Below are positions 1 to 10,691 of a stretch of DNA of 64,000 bases, piece after piece. The position numbers and the translations under genes are program-made. Positions within the stretch are counted from its first letter, which is position 1, and each line of letters begins with the position of its first letter. The DNA comes from Gonapodya prolifera JEL478 (taxonomy: Eukaryota; Monoblepharomycota; Monoblepharidomycetes; Monoblepharidales; Gonapodyaceae), in contig KQ965739.1 in NCBI GenBank assembly GCA_001574975.1, forward strand, positions 322,966 through 386,965, read 5' to 3'. A model generated the notes under the pieces. That model was not told the origin of the DNA. It searched no databases and saw only the letters and a list, made by a program, of their open reading frames with translations.

Positions 1-453
1 GAAATGGGTCTAGCATCGCCTGTATTGATCTCGTGCTGAACACCTTGAACAATGCCAGGTATGTCCCCAACACTGAAGATGTCTTTATTGCGTATGAGGA
101 ATGCTCGTAGACGGCCTACTTGCTCGTCAGTGAGTATGGTGCTCGAGAGGTCAAGGCCATCGATGTCGTCACAGGCAGTACCCAAGGTAGGGTTGGCCAT
201 AGCTGTCATAAGGATTCCCCGGCGATTGAACTCCAAGACAGGCTCTGCGTCTTTGGGTCTGGCCCGTAAGACAAAAGTCTTGTACTCGGTATGGTCGATC
301 TTGGTGCATTGGGCGATTCTTGTTCCCTTGGGGATGATAACAGTACGGTCTGACCAGTTCTTGATTCTGACCGCAACGACTCCGTCTTTGACACGGCAGA
401 ATATCATACCTGTTGCTATAGAAACAAGTAAACAAGCGAGGCAGATCTCCTGA
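1..453 (-). mobile_element. Ty3/gypsy LTR retrotransposon pol fragment (fossil)
   Basis: The minus strand encodes a stretch that resembles the segment of Ty3/gypsy Pol between the aspartic protease and the reverse transcriptase. It has a protease-like C-terminal part, then a spacer, then a short motif of the type that opens the reverse transcriptase (EINTGDARPIS). The element is cut by the left edge of the window, and its upstream similarity fades near position 450. No LTR is visible here. It is a partial, degraded copy and its age cannot be judged from one fragment. The plus-strand open frame over the same bases is a shadow. Family assignment is by eye from the order of motifs. Confidence 0.7.
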
Positions 454-509
454 TCCCGAATCGTCGTCCGAAAGTGTACCGGAGGTTCCTCAAGTATCCA
501 ATAGAAATG

Positions 510-692
510 GTGAGTAAGGAAGGTGGGCATAGTGAGAGTAGAGTCTAGTGTCGTAATTCGAGCCTGTGGTGACCTTTTTGTATCCGTGTTCTTGCGAACA
601 TTGGGGATAAGGAAGCGTTTGGAATCCCATTCGGGCTTTTCAGCATCGCATCAGTTCATAACTTTTGTACTCACATCCCGTTTCATTTCCAG
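510..692 (+). repeat. Sister intron copy A
   Basis: This GT-AG interval opens with GTGAGTAAGGAAGGTGG and closes with about 160 bases that align by eye with the end of the interval 792-1246. Shared blocks include a stretch around TGTCGTAATTCGAGCCTGTG, a block containing CCGTGTTCT and an acceptor preceded by CATCCCGTTTCATTTCCAG. Both intervals end exactly at an exon-like boundary. Confidence 0.55.
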
Positions 693-791
693 GACGGCGA
701 TTCGGAAGGGATGAACAAAATGGTCGTCCTCGAAAACAACGCAGACGTCACCGTTCGCCTCATGCTGCGTCCTCAAATGATACCACAAAAG

Positions 792-1246
792 GTGAGCAAG
801 GAAGGTGGAGACTGAGTCCAGACTTCTGGATTTTCAGCACGGTGACTGAGCGGATGTGCGCGTGCGTAGCTTTGCATGGGGGAAAACCTATGGGCGCATG
901 TCGCTCGTCATTACTGCAGTGATGACACACACACGTGGCGTTGACCGGGGTTGTAATTCGATCGAACGATGTGAATGGCTCAACTCTCGATTATGGAGCC
1001 CTGTGCCTTCACATTGTGAGAGACGTGGACTGCGGGCGTAATTCGATCGATCTGTGCGAAATTCATATCGTACGGTGAGAGACGTGGTCTGGTGTCATAA
1101 ATCGTAGCCTGTGTGTGCGCTTTTTTCTGTCCGTGTTCTCCTGAACATTTGGAATGGAAAAGCGTTGAAATCCCGAAACGGATTTCATCATCGCTCTAAG
1201 TTCAGTGTTCCTACTTTATCCTCACCATCCCGTTCCATTTTTACAG
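792..1246 (+). repeat. Sister intron copy B with internal tandem segments
   Basis: The interval opens with GTGAGCAAGGAAGGTGG and its last 170 bases or so resemble those of the intron at 510-692. It is longer because of a middle section with internal repeats: GTGAGAGACGTGG occurs near 1016 and again near 1075, and AATTCGATCGA occurs near 956 and 1039. The duplicated ends with different middles suggest copying of an intron unit followed by local expansion. Confidence 0.5.
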
Positions 1247-2242
1247 ATCGTCTCGACACTAATGTCCGTCACCAGAAACAGTTGCATTTGGCACACAAAG
1301 ATACCATCACAAGTTGATCTTTAAGTCAATGCGTTTGCAGCATCGGCTTTCGAATCGGTTATGCGTCTTCTCCAAACCAGATTGAATGTCGAACCCCAAC
1401 TGTTACATTATCACCGTGAATTAGAGCGTTTGCAACACCGGTCGGAATCACAAGCTCGAATCATTGAGGCAAACACAGGGGACATCATGCAACTGAAGAA
1501 GAAGTGAGAGACCGCAGAGACAAAACTTTGAACTGGAGATCGCATCAACTGGCCTTTGCTTCGTAAGGGATATAGGGATGCTATGAACGAGTTGAAGGAA
1601 GCACAAAAGGACCTCCTTGCTGAGTTTCCAGAGGGGGACGACATCCTTCAACGTACTAGTGTAAAAAAGTGGCGATCACGTTATTTTCATGCACACCGGT
1701 AGATGATCGAAGCACAAGTAATGTAAGTGTACCTTTTCTGATATTGTGTTTGCATACCGTAACTACTCTTTCTTTCAAGTAATCATCACAACAAAGAGGC
1801 GTTGCGTCTTGCGAATAAGGAGTTGATGCGTAGGGGGGCAGCGCCCTATATGGTGATTGGACCCGAGGAAGTTGACCTGTTCGCAACGTTCCTGGGAACG
1901 CCAACTTCTTCGGATGCGTCGGGTGAAGCCAGTGAACCCAGTGACGACGGTCGTGAGATTGTTGTTTGAATGCGAGATAGATTGGGGTTGCGTTAGAATT
2001 TTCCGGCGATGTGATGCTTTGAAGGTGATTAAGGAAGTGATGGTAGGGCGTGATGGGTATATGAAACGGGAGTGAAATAGTTACTTCTGTGCTCTTTTGG
2101 ATTGACTGGAGAAATAAATGTTCCACAAGAACTTGGAATCTTCTTTTTTTTTTTGCGAAACTCAGTTTGAGAAAAAGCAATGACAGTACAAAATAGTGTG
2201 TGAGAAGTTTTTCGTTTATTCCAAAGCCAAGTTACGAGCTCA

Positions 2243-2611
2243 ATGGCTTCTCTTGCGTCTGTAGATCTAAACAACTCATTGGCTCTTGCTCAGTTTGAGT
2301 ACCTTGTTGCAGCTTCAACAGGTTATCTAGCTGCTGCTTACCTATCAAACTCCAATGCCCTCACACAGTTCAAGTCACAGGTTTTGACCTTGACAGGTGC
2401 TCTTGCAAATGCTTTGGACCTTTTCAAGGCCACTGTAACTGGGTCAATGCATGTACTTTCAGCAGTGGATTCTGCAAATGCAAATGCATGGGGGCAGTTC
2501 AAAGCGGAAGTATCTGGTTCAAAAGATTTGCTCTCCTTCGTCAATGCGTCCAATGCACACACCATCAAGCAGATCAAGATCGCACTAGCAGCACTTGCAA
2601 ACGTGTTGTAA
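2243..2611 (+). CDS. Small protein built of 25-residue repeats, unknown function
   Basis: A single-exon frame of 122 residues starts at an ATG and ends at TAA. The protein is a series of alanine- and leucine-rich helical-looking units. A Q/L-F/I pair marks each unit at residues 17, 42, 60, 85 and 110, so the spacing is 25, 18, 25 and 25 residues. The core pattern is roughly Q-F-K-x-x-V-x-x-x-T/S-G-x-L. There is no signal peptide, no cysteine and no obvious membrane segment. Base composition is visibly more AT-rich than in the genes to the right. I do not recognise the family; regular amphipathic repeats make a coiled or helical-bundle structure plausible (inference). It could also be a chance open frame, but the repeat periodicity argues against that. 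Confidence 0.5.
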   Translation: MASLASVDLNNSLALAQFEYLVAASTGYLAAAYLSNSNALTQFKSQVLTLTGALANALDLFKATVTGSMHVLSAVDSANANAWGQFKAEVSGSKDLLSFVNASNAHTIKQIKIALAALANVL

Positions 2612-2758
2612 TCAATTGATTTTCATTTTTATTTTGGTAATGTGGATAGACTATCAATCAAATCAGATGGTAGTCAGAATCTTTTTGTATTTATTGGACA
2701 CTTTATAAAAATGAGAAGTAGAAGTGGAACTTGAAAACATTGTAGATCTATATCATCT

Positions 2759-3784
2759 TTGCAAGGAGGAGGAGGAAGAGAAAATAATCCTATTCTCCAC
2801 TTTGATGTATCTTCTGTAAAAGAATATATGCAAAAACATGGTTATAAAAATCTGGCAATTGCAGCATTGGGAGTGTTCTCAAAACATTCAGCGGATACAA
2901 TTGCAGCAGTGGGAACACTCTCAGGACATTCAGTGGACACAGTCACATTATGGAGAATTGAGGCTTTGGATCAGATACTTAGTGAAAGTCACATTCACCT
3001 CCCCATTGCTTTTTGGTGGACCAAGGAGTTGGATTCAGAGCTTTATACCATCTTTCAACAAGGATGTAAAGTCCAAGATGGTAGTACCTTCCCAACACTT
3101 AATTACATACTCTCTAGAGGACTTGGAAAGACAATATGTGGTGAAAAAATTGGACACATTGTAGGATCTTGACAGGACAATGAGAAATTGCATGCATTAC
3201 TGGTGTGGTTTGGAAAAGTTCTTGCTGAGGAACTTTCCAAAAAGGCGTGGTTGGGAAAAACCAACTTTGAGATAGCTGAATTGGCATGGAGAGTGGAAAA
3301 TAACAAACATTTTAGCAATTGGTTCCATCAAATTGTTGGGATGGTAGGTGCCACTTCTGCTGCGATTGAGATACTCACATATGCATATAAGAACAGATTT
3401 GATCTACATTATGAAGATGTTTCCTTTGATCTTGGATCAGTTGCCAACAATCTCCAACCATTCTTTAGCTTGAACAATCCACTGAACAAGACTGTCTTAC
3501 ATTTTCATTGTTACAACTCCTGGAGTGAAGTTGGAAGTTGGTCACTCACTCAGGTCAATAGTGCATTAAAAAGTCGTGGTAAAAAGTACTTCATGGGGGA
3601 GTTTGGGTTTAGTGATACTGATAACACCCAAAAGTACATATTGTATATGTCCAGCAACAAAGATGTATGTCTAGGGTGGACGTATTTTTGTTTGGAAAAT
3701 TCCAACTTTTCACGTACTGACTCTTCTGTTTCTTATGTAATCTGGGATGTGAAAAATGATGCTCGAGCAACCTTAAGAATTTAG
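2759..3784 (+). pseudogene. Interrupted protein with a GH5-like C-terminal segment
   Basis: Two open stretches, 2759-3172 and 3188-3784, lie in the same reading frame and are separated by one TGA at 3170-3172, so a protein of about 340 residues is interrupted once. The C-terminal half has features that recall the end of glycoside hydrolase family 5 enzymes: a segment with FHCYNSW, then KYFMGEFGF, then LGWTYF. In GH5 a glutamate in a GEFG-like context is catalytic. The N-terminal half is unrecognised and contains a tandem duplication of about 15 residues near 2864-2950. The first start is not a clear ATG, so the true start is uncertain. Codon use is AT-rich, unlike the neighbours to the right. 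It may be a decayed or horizontally acquired glycosidase, or a gene with an unrecognised intron. Confidence 0.4.
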
Positions 3785-4205
3785 GCTAATCATTCGATCG
3801 TTATATGCACAGTGCCCGGGCACTTGACCACAGCGTGATTCAACTCCAAACATCATTCTAATTCTCCACCCGTACCGCTCGATGTCAATCAATAGAGAGC
3901 GTCCCTCTCGACACCCTGGGTCGATCGCTGCGCCTGCAACGTCTCGCGACTTACCACGCGATCGACCGGCCCCCGCCCTCTTAGCAAAAACGGCGATAAC
4001 CAGCCATCGCGTCCCGAAACCACCCCTCAAATCGCCATCAAACACTTTTCCACACCCGTCTGCTGTGAAAAATGCCGAGAATCGATCGGTCCATCCGTCC
4101 CGAACGAACTCGGGAAATGTCACCTACCAAAAACGTTCCGAAAGACCCCTTCAGTACGTACTCCCCACCTTCTTTGTATGATCCTTCATCGTTTGATATT
4201 TTTGG
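3785..4205. other. No confident gene; possible 5' exon of the F-box gene
   Basis: Base composition returns to GC-rich here. An ATG at about 4072 opens a short frame that could be joined by a GTACGT...TAG intron (about 4151-4215) to a frame running into the F-box region, but the joined frame is not the F-box frame, so I do not include it in the gene. Nothing else is supported. Confidence 0.3.
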
Positions 4206-6206
4206 ATGTCTGTAGAACGTGGTTTCTTGGGGCAAGAGTACACGACCCTCCCCACTCGGTCCATCCAACATAAATCATCAGCCACCTCCGGTCTCGGACT
4301 CTGTGCGGACCAAAACGGCACCCACCACTCGAACTCTCCTCATGGATTCGAAGAAGCAGCTACCGCCTTTCTGGACTGGCAAAGGTGGCTTACCATCCTT
4401 TCCGCGCCGATACAGTCACCACAGTCACCGCCTAGGAAAAACGGCACCCGAGATCGACCTGCAAAGCATTGCACTGATTATACTGATCAAGCTGGCGCTC
4501 GATGTTGGAAACCTGGACCCCGAACTACAAATCTGACGTCACAGGTTACACCTACTGCTAATCAACACATAAACCAACCTGCAGTTCCGGTCCCAGATCT
4601 TCCCATCGAGATGCTCCACCACATCTTCTCGTACCTCGACCAAACTGAGGTCTATCCCGTTCGCTACGTGAACCCTCTTTGGGATGCAGCGGTGGCCACC
4701 AAGTACATTCGATCTGGGTCCAAGATTATGTTAACAGTCTGCGATGCAAGCATCGTCGATGTGTCTCGGACAAACGGTGGGGTCGATCTTGTTGGTTACA
4801 ACATCGTGTGGAAATGTCACTTGGTTCGTGACCGGGAAACGAGACGGACCATCTCGGATCCTGCCGTGCGCATTATCACCTCTCCATGTAAAGACACAAT
4901 TTGTTTTACCCCCGAGGAGATGGCTCGGTACGACCTTTATCGTGATCCCAGGATGGACGATCTTGCAAGTCCAATGACACGGCGACCTCGCGAACAAGCA
5001 GTTGTGGAGTTTTTAAGCACAGCGAATCGTGACGAGTACATCAAACTGTGTACGCGTAAGCGTAGTACTTTTGACGTGTCGATGTGATCTACTACAAACC
5101 TCCATCAGACGGGGAGCAGGAGGTGTGGACTGTAGAGGACATCGAGGAGCTCATACGGAGAGGCGTCGAACGGATACTGCATCGTCAAGTCATATGCTCA
5201 ATCCGTTCGGTGAGATTGCACAATGCGCGACCCAAACATGTCCCACATATCGTGGTTAGACTCGGAAGCTTCACGGCGTTTCATTCCAAGTGACGCCGGG
5301 GCACAGTGTAACCTTGGCGCGATGTATGATACCAGCGTGGGAAGTGACTGAGACGAAGTCAAAGCTGCATTCTGGTACACGCAGGCTGCCGAGCAAGGTG
5401 ACGCTCGGGCACAGTATAACCTAGGGATGTGCTTTGCGAATGGGGAGGGTGTTGGAAGTGACGAGCAGCAGGCGATGACATGGTTCAGGAGGGCGGCTAA
5501 GCAGGGTGATGCAGATGCGCAGTACAATCTTGGATTCTCGTATGAGAACGGTGCCATGGGAATTGAGAAAGATGAACATGAGGCAGCCGTGTGGTACGGC
5601 AAGGCGGTTGATCAGGGCCATGCGATTGCACAGAATAATCTGGGGTTTATGATTGTTGGTGGGCGAAATGACGTGGCGCGGAATTTTCAGAGAGCAAAGG
5701 TGCTACTTGAGGCAGTGGCAGCGTCGGGTGAGAAGATTGGTTCGTGGGGTCAGTTTAGTCTTGGGTACTTCTTTTACTTTCATGGTGTTGGTGGTGCCCA
5801 ACCGGACTTAAAGAAGGCGAAGGAGCTCATTGTGACATCAGCCTCGCGTGGGGAAGCACCGTTTTGGGCGTTTGGAATGGTGCATGAGCATGGATGGGGT
5901 GGAAGATCCAAAGACGAGGGGAAAGCCGCCATGTACTACAGAGAGGACCTGCGATGCATTGCCCAACTCATACATTCTCGCTATGCTCATATACGCAACC
6001 ACATTGCCCTCCTCTGCGGCCTCGACATACAACTCACTCGCTTTCTGCAGGTCCTGAACCAACCCACCACGTCCGTCCTCGCACATGCTTGCAAGCAAAG
6101 TTTTTGACTGGGTGGGGTGACGAAGGACCTTGGAAAGGCGATTGAACAGTATAAGTTGGCGGGGACGTGGGAGGCAGGAATGGCATTGTCACGGCTGATC
6201 CAGTGA
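4206..6206 (+). pseudogene. F-box / Sel1-repeat protein gene, rearranged and interrupted
   Basis: The N-terminal part (to 5087) has a proline-rich leader and an F-box-like segment near 4590-4690 (DLPIEMLHHIFSYLD, then a V-N-P-L-W continuation). F-box proteins usually recruit substrates to SCF ubiquitin ligases. The downstream part (about 5300-6206) is a series of Sel1-like repeats with the usual pattern A-Q-Y-N-L-G-x-x-Y-x-x-G and A-x-x-W-x-x-x-A-A. The frame is interrupted: the F-box frame ends at 5087, although a GTAAGC...CAG intron at about 5056-5108 could bridge it, and a TGA at 5349-5351 lies inside a Sel1 unit. A piece at about 5957-6108 is inverted relative to its flanks: its minus strand reads as Sel1 repeats while both sides read as Sel1 repeats on the plus strand. 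The last plus-strand unit ends in TGA at 6204-6206. A functional product looks unlikely. Confidence 0.7.
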
Positions 6207-6808
6207 TTAAGCTTGAGCACGCGGTGCATCCACTGACTGGGATTGTTTGGAGATGATCAGGACTGACGATTGTGTATTGTGAGATGTGAGATCCTGTTGG
6301 TAAGGGAGGGATGTTTGCAACCAAAATCTCAAGATGATGTGCGTTAGACTCACGGATTTGCAAATGGACCAGATTTCGAGACAAAGCACAAGCTCTCTTT
6401 AGTCTTCCGTGTTTCCTCCCATTTTTTCTGGTATATAGTCAAGTCATAATACAAAGAATCGCTCTTTCGAGTTCGTCAATGCATGGGACCAGAAAAAGAT
6501 GAAAACGGTGGATAAAGATCAAGACAAACAAAGAGATCACTTTGAAATCATGGAAGACAAGACGCTGATGGGAAGGAGAAGGTATCCTCGCGTGTGATGG
6601 GGGGGTGCCAAAGCCTCGCCTCGGGACCTTTTTGTCGACCATCTGGATTTTGGAAGCGCCGTTCGCTTTATGCAAAGTCTCTTTCGAGCAGAGCTAAAAT
6701 CAACAAGACACAACTTCAAAAAAAAGATCAAAAGATCATCCGAAACCAACAGTCCAGTCGTGGCGTGGCTGTGGACATCTCGCCCATCCTCGCTCGCCGC
6801 ACTGCACC
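6207..6808. other. Intergenic, nothing recognised
   Basis: About 600 bases between the broken Sel1 gene and the SNARE gene. The last 100 or so bases should contain the SNARE promoter and 5' UTR. No RNA gene or conserved protein segment was seen on either strand. Confidence 0.5.
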
Positions 6809-8192
6809 ATGAGCTTCTTTGGTTTCGGCAAGCGCAAGGACAAGGACGAACGTCCCCAACCGACACCGGGGGACGACCGTCGCCGCCCGGCCGAATACGA
6901 CTCACCCCCGCCCCGCCGCGGGGCCGCGCCCTCGGCCGACCTAGACTACCAGCGGCAGCAGCTTATGAGCGGATCGTCCGCGGGACAGGGCCAGGGCCGG
7001 CGCTACGAGTACGAGGAAGGAGATACGGTCGAAACCCTCCAACAGAAGACGCTAGGCCTCCAGGGCGAGACCACGCAGAGCTCGCAAAGGGGACTGCAGA
7101 ATATATACAGGATACAGGACATGGGGATGCAGGCCATGTCGACTCTCGAGAAGAACCAGCGTGAGTTTTGTTTCAGGGCAGGATGGTCTTAAGCTGATTT
7201 TTCAATTGACAATCATCGCATCGATTCCACCTCTGCAGAACAACTGGACAGGATTGAGGGGCGCCTGGGCGAAGGTTCGTAGTGGTGATGGGTCCGGATG
7301 GGCGTTGTGATGGGGTCTTACAGAGACTCCCCTTTCAACCTCGTTATGGGCTTGTGAAATATCGTCAGCGTTCGATCAGTCGCACCGCGCTCAAATTCAC
7401 GTGAGTGCTGCATGACCCCTTTACTGCCCAACGCCGACGCAAAATCTTATCATCCTACCTTCCCTATTCTCCCCCCACCTTAGACCCGCGACCTCGAAAA
7501 GCTCAACCGCCCCTTCTTCGTCCCCGCCGGTAAAATGCAAGGCGACAACATTCAAGACACAACGTTCCGCGGGTCAAGTCGCAACGGGTTCCTCGACGAA
7601 TCCGCCGAGGCCAAGAAGCGCGCCGCCGACGAAAAGCGGCGGGCCAAACTGGCCGCTCTCGGCGCTGACGTCGAGGAAACGCGCGGGCGGTATGGTGACC
7701 GGATGGATTCCGCCCGACAACGCCAGTACGAAGGCGACGGGTCGTACGACTCGCGGAGGGAGTGGGAGCAGCAGGAGCAGGCCTCGAATTTGGACGCGAT
7801 TGCGGCGGCTTTGCCCGGTATTAAGCAGATGGCGATGGGGATCGGCGAGAGTATTGATTCGCAGAATGTGCAGCTGGGCAGGTTGGCGGTTGCGGCACAG
7901 ACCACGAGTGGCAAAGTCCAGGCAAGCGGGAAGAAGTTGGACAAAATTATCGGGTGAGTTGTGGGGCTTGCGGAGTCAGGGAGCAGGCTGAGAGGGGTTC
8001 GACTGGGATCGTGCAGTTGGTTTAGTTGGATAGAATGCCGCTGGGTCTGACGCATTCCTGTTTTGCCACCTCCCAAACCAATCCTTGTCGGACCACAACC
8101 CCTCCAGAAAAAGCGCTCGCGAGGAGTCCGACCCTACCGCCGACTTGACCAGCTCCGCGGGCAAGTTCATGTTCTCGCAGGCCTTCAGATGA
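6809..8192 (+). CDS. Sec9/SNAP-25-like Qbc-SNARE
   Basis: Five exons (6809-7160, 7239-7274, 7369-7400, 7484-7953, 8108-8192) add up to 975 nt, or 324 residues, with phases that fit. SNAP-25/Sec9 proteins supply two helices to the plasma-membrane SNARE complex in exocytosis. The N-terminal SNARE motif runs from about residue 72 (DTVETLQQKTLGLQGET) to about residue 140; the C-terminal one covers about residues 225-290 (ASNLDAIAAALPGIKQMAMG and the following heptads). A basic, glycine/proline-rich head precedes the first motif. There is no transmembrane segment, as expected for Qbc-SNAREs. The tail encoded by the last exon (KSAREESD to SQAFR) follows the second motif. Start at the ATG giving MSFFGFGKRKDK. 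Family assignment is firm; whether it is the orthologue of yeast SEC9 or of SPO20 cannot be decided. Confidence 0.88.
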
Positions 8193-8818
8193 ACTCCTCC
8201 AAGGCCACGTATGGGGTAGTTGAAAATTCGGTCGGTGGACTTTTTTGCAATCGAGTGGGGCGGTGGGAACTGTGAGGGGAAATGGTACATGCATACACAC
8301 GACAACGTGGGATATCCGTGATGTAATTGGATTTTGAAAATGCCACCTTTGATGAACGAATTAAGAAGGTGGTCTTGGTACGGACAACGCTGCGATTCCT
8401 GAAAACTGAACTCGCCATTGCTGAAGACACATTCGACACATTCTACAAACGGTAGACATTTCTAAATAAGTGTCTTAAATGAATGCGCGAATGTTTACAC
8501 TCATACACACGACGGCATTTTCTGTGAAAGGAGTTTTATTTCGAACACCATTGATGAAGTGCTACAACGTTCTCGTAATACAAACAACCATGCGATGCTA
8601 AGAACCTTGATAATTTCACATCGCCCCAAGAGACACTGTCTCCAAATTTTGACGACCACCACGGCTCCCACGTTGATGTGGGAAGTGTGCCGATCTATCT
8701 CGAAGGTCTCGACACACCGTAACACTACTTCACATCGTGGTCCACGAGCGCCAGCCCCGCCACCCCCCAGACCCCCTTGCGGGTGCTAGTGGCAGACTTC
8801 TGCTCGACGTGTGGGCGC
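8193..8818. other. Intergenic between convergent genes
   Basis: This is the shared 3' region of the SNARE gene (+) and the CAF16-like gene (-). It contains short similar phrases around CATACACACGAC (near 8290 and 8502), but no coding segment or RNA gene that I can support. Confidence 0.4.
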
Positions 8819-10358
8819 TTAATCCCTCCCTGCCCAGTAGTTGTAGCTTTCCTGAGGCGAGCGCTCGACGACGCCAAATTTCTTCTCGCCAACATGGCCG
8901 CGTTCGTCGTGGCCAGGGTCGTACTGTTGCCCCCTGGCACGACGGGAAGCCAAGTCTGCGCGAAGCCACCCGGTGACCGCAAGAAGGAGGGGAGAGTTGG
9001 CGTTGAATGATGTCCCGGCGCTACCTGAAGCGGGGAGCACGGCCTCAAGTTCTGGGAAGCCGCCGGGCGTGAGAGAACGGAGGTGAGCAATGGAGCCGAA
9101 TGCCATGTGGGCCTAGGTGAGATAGGTGAGCAGACGGGATCAGTAAGGGCGGAGCGCACCATTAAACAACAGGCTGAAGTCTCAACTCACGACATGTGTA
9201 GGCCACTCTCCTAGGCCGTCATAGATGTGAGTTGCGTACAGTATAGTCGCGCCGCGGCGCTCAGTCTCCGCCTTGAGCCACGCGAGGAGGTCCGAACGGA
9301 CAACGGCGTCAAGGTCGACCGTGACCTCATCCAGGAGCAGCACAGACCAGGGCGCAAGAAGACCCATCACAATTTGCACGCGGCGGCGCTCGCCATCAGA
9401 AACCGCGTTCACTGTTGGGATGGTTTCGTGTGAGTTCAACGGTTCAAGGAAATGGGAAGACTTCTCGGCCTTCCTCGGTTGCGCTTCGTTCCAAGACGAT
9501 TCAAAGATCGACACGACATTCTTTGCTCGGAAGAAAAGCACTCAGGGGACAGAGCCATGACATTCCAGCACTCCATCGATAAAGATTGGGCACATCAATG
9601 CCTCGGGGGAGATTGGACGCACAGGACTCTGCTGCCCTCCACGTGGCAAAACCAATGCCGAATTCCGATTTCCACAACACCTCGCGTACTTACTGTGCCA
9701 CAACGGATTGACATCCATGACTTCAAGTAGCTCCTTTGCCCTTTCCCGGTGCTTGTCGACGCCAGCCGATTGAAGCAACTGCGAGACCGCAATGTCCCCC
9801 CGTACCACGGGATTGGTCGCCCATTCAGTGCCCAAGTAGGTTAAGCCCTAAATTTAGATGGAAACAACTATTAATCGAGGGGACATTGAAGGAAGAAACA
9901 ATGACGTTCGCGCAGTTGTTCCTTGTTCACATCACCAAAGAATTCCATCCGAGAGCGACAAGGCAACATAAACCATTCTCACCACTCTTCTATAAACATT
10001 TCGTTTCACCACCCCTCTCTCCTCTGCCTATCGTCCTCGGCCTTCCTCCAACTCCACTCACCGGCACTGGCTCAAAGAACGCTCTCTTCCCATCGACGCG
10101 GCACGCGCCATCCTTGACAAGTCTCTTGCCCGCAAGCAATCTCAGGAGTGTACTCTGTCAAAAACGGTTTACGTAGTGAGGGGTACGCTCGAAATCAGAA
10201 TATCCGGATGACCCAAACAGTACCTTTCCAGCGCCGTTGGCGCCGACCAGCAGCGTCCTCGACGCCGTCGGGAGCGCCAAATTGAGGTTCTTTAAAATGA
10301 CCTTGCCCCCGAGCTCGAACGTGAGGTCAGTGCACTCGATGGTTGACGATGGTGCCAT
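8819..10358 (-). CDS. CAF16: CAF16-like soluble ABC ATPase
   Basis: The start ATG is at 10358, giving [18 protein letters not shown]. The family consists of single, membrane-free ABC ATPases; yeast Caf16 associates with the CCR4-NOT complex. The P-loop reads GANGAGK and is followed by a GTACTG intron, then [13 protein letters not shown] near 10140. The central exon (about 9840-9670) holds [20 protein letters not shown]. The ABC signature is [11 protein letters not shown], followed by the Walker B segment [13 protein letters not shown] (about 9410-9310) and the H-loop region [15 protein letters not shown]. The next exon (9110 downward) carries [11 protein letters not shown] and a terminal helix with [14 protein letters not shown] place the stop at 8819 because this frame continues without a break after the last clear similarity; the very end is less sure. 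It faces the SNARE gene tail to tail. Confidence 0.85.
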
Positions 10359-10691
10359 AATGATCGTCCACGATGCGATACGATGTGGTAGTGTGGTGTG
10401 CGCGTGGGTGTTTAGAGTGTGATATACTCTTTGGTTTGCTTTCTGTCGATTTCCGCTTGTCTTTTATAGGGAGAGAAGTTGTGAAACCGAATCGGGCAAG
10501 GGATCGAAATGTCCGTCCGCAGGAGTGTGGCACAAATTATGATGCATACAAACTTTCATTGATGTTCCACAAATACATTGTATCACCGCAATTAACAACC
10601 AAATCCAACGAATTCGTCACCATTTATATAAACATCATTCATCTCGAGTCTTTCCCACCATCAACTCCCGTGTCGTCCAACACACCAACAC
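10359..10691. other. Promoter region of the CAF16-like gene
   Basis: About 330 bases between the CAF16-like start (minus) and the 3' end of the next minus-strand gene. It should hold the CAF16 promoter. A short run of AT-rich sequence lies around 10540-10640. No gene is supported. Confidence 0.4.

Larger units (their letters stand above)
454..1970 (+). pseudogene. Remnant of an unrecognised multi-exon gene
   Basis: Plus-strand exon-like pieces are separated by clear GT-AG introns. One piece ends near 509, one covers 693-791 (basic, with KQRRRHRS), one starts at 1247, one near 1340-1507 looks like a coiled coil, and one near 1782-1970 is acidic and ends at a stop. Several in-frame stops interrupt the middle pieces (for example near 1508 and 1698), so no continuous protein can be read. 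The basic segment followed by a coiled coil could suggest a DNA-binding protein, but no family was recognised. It could be a decayed host gene or part of a mobile element next to the retrotransposon fragment. Confidence 0.35.

Noticed and set aside
52-453. Plus-strand open frame of 133 residues
   Set aside because: It is the antisense shadow of the retrotransposon pol fragment on the minus strand.
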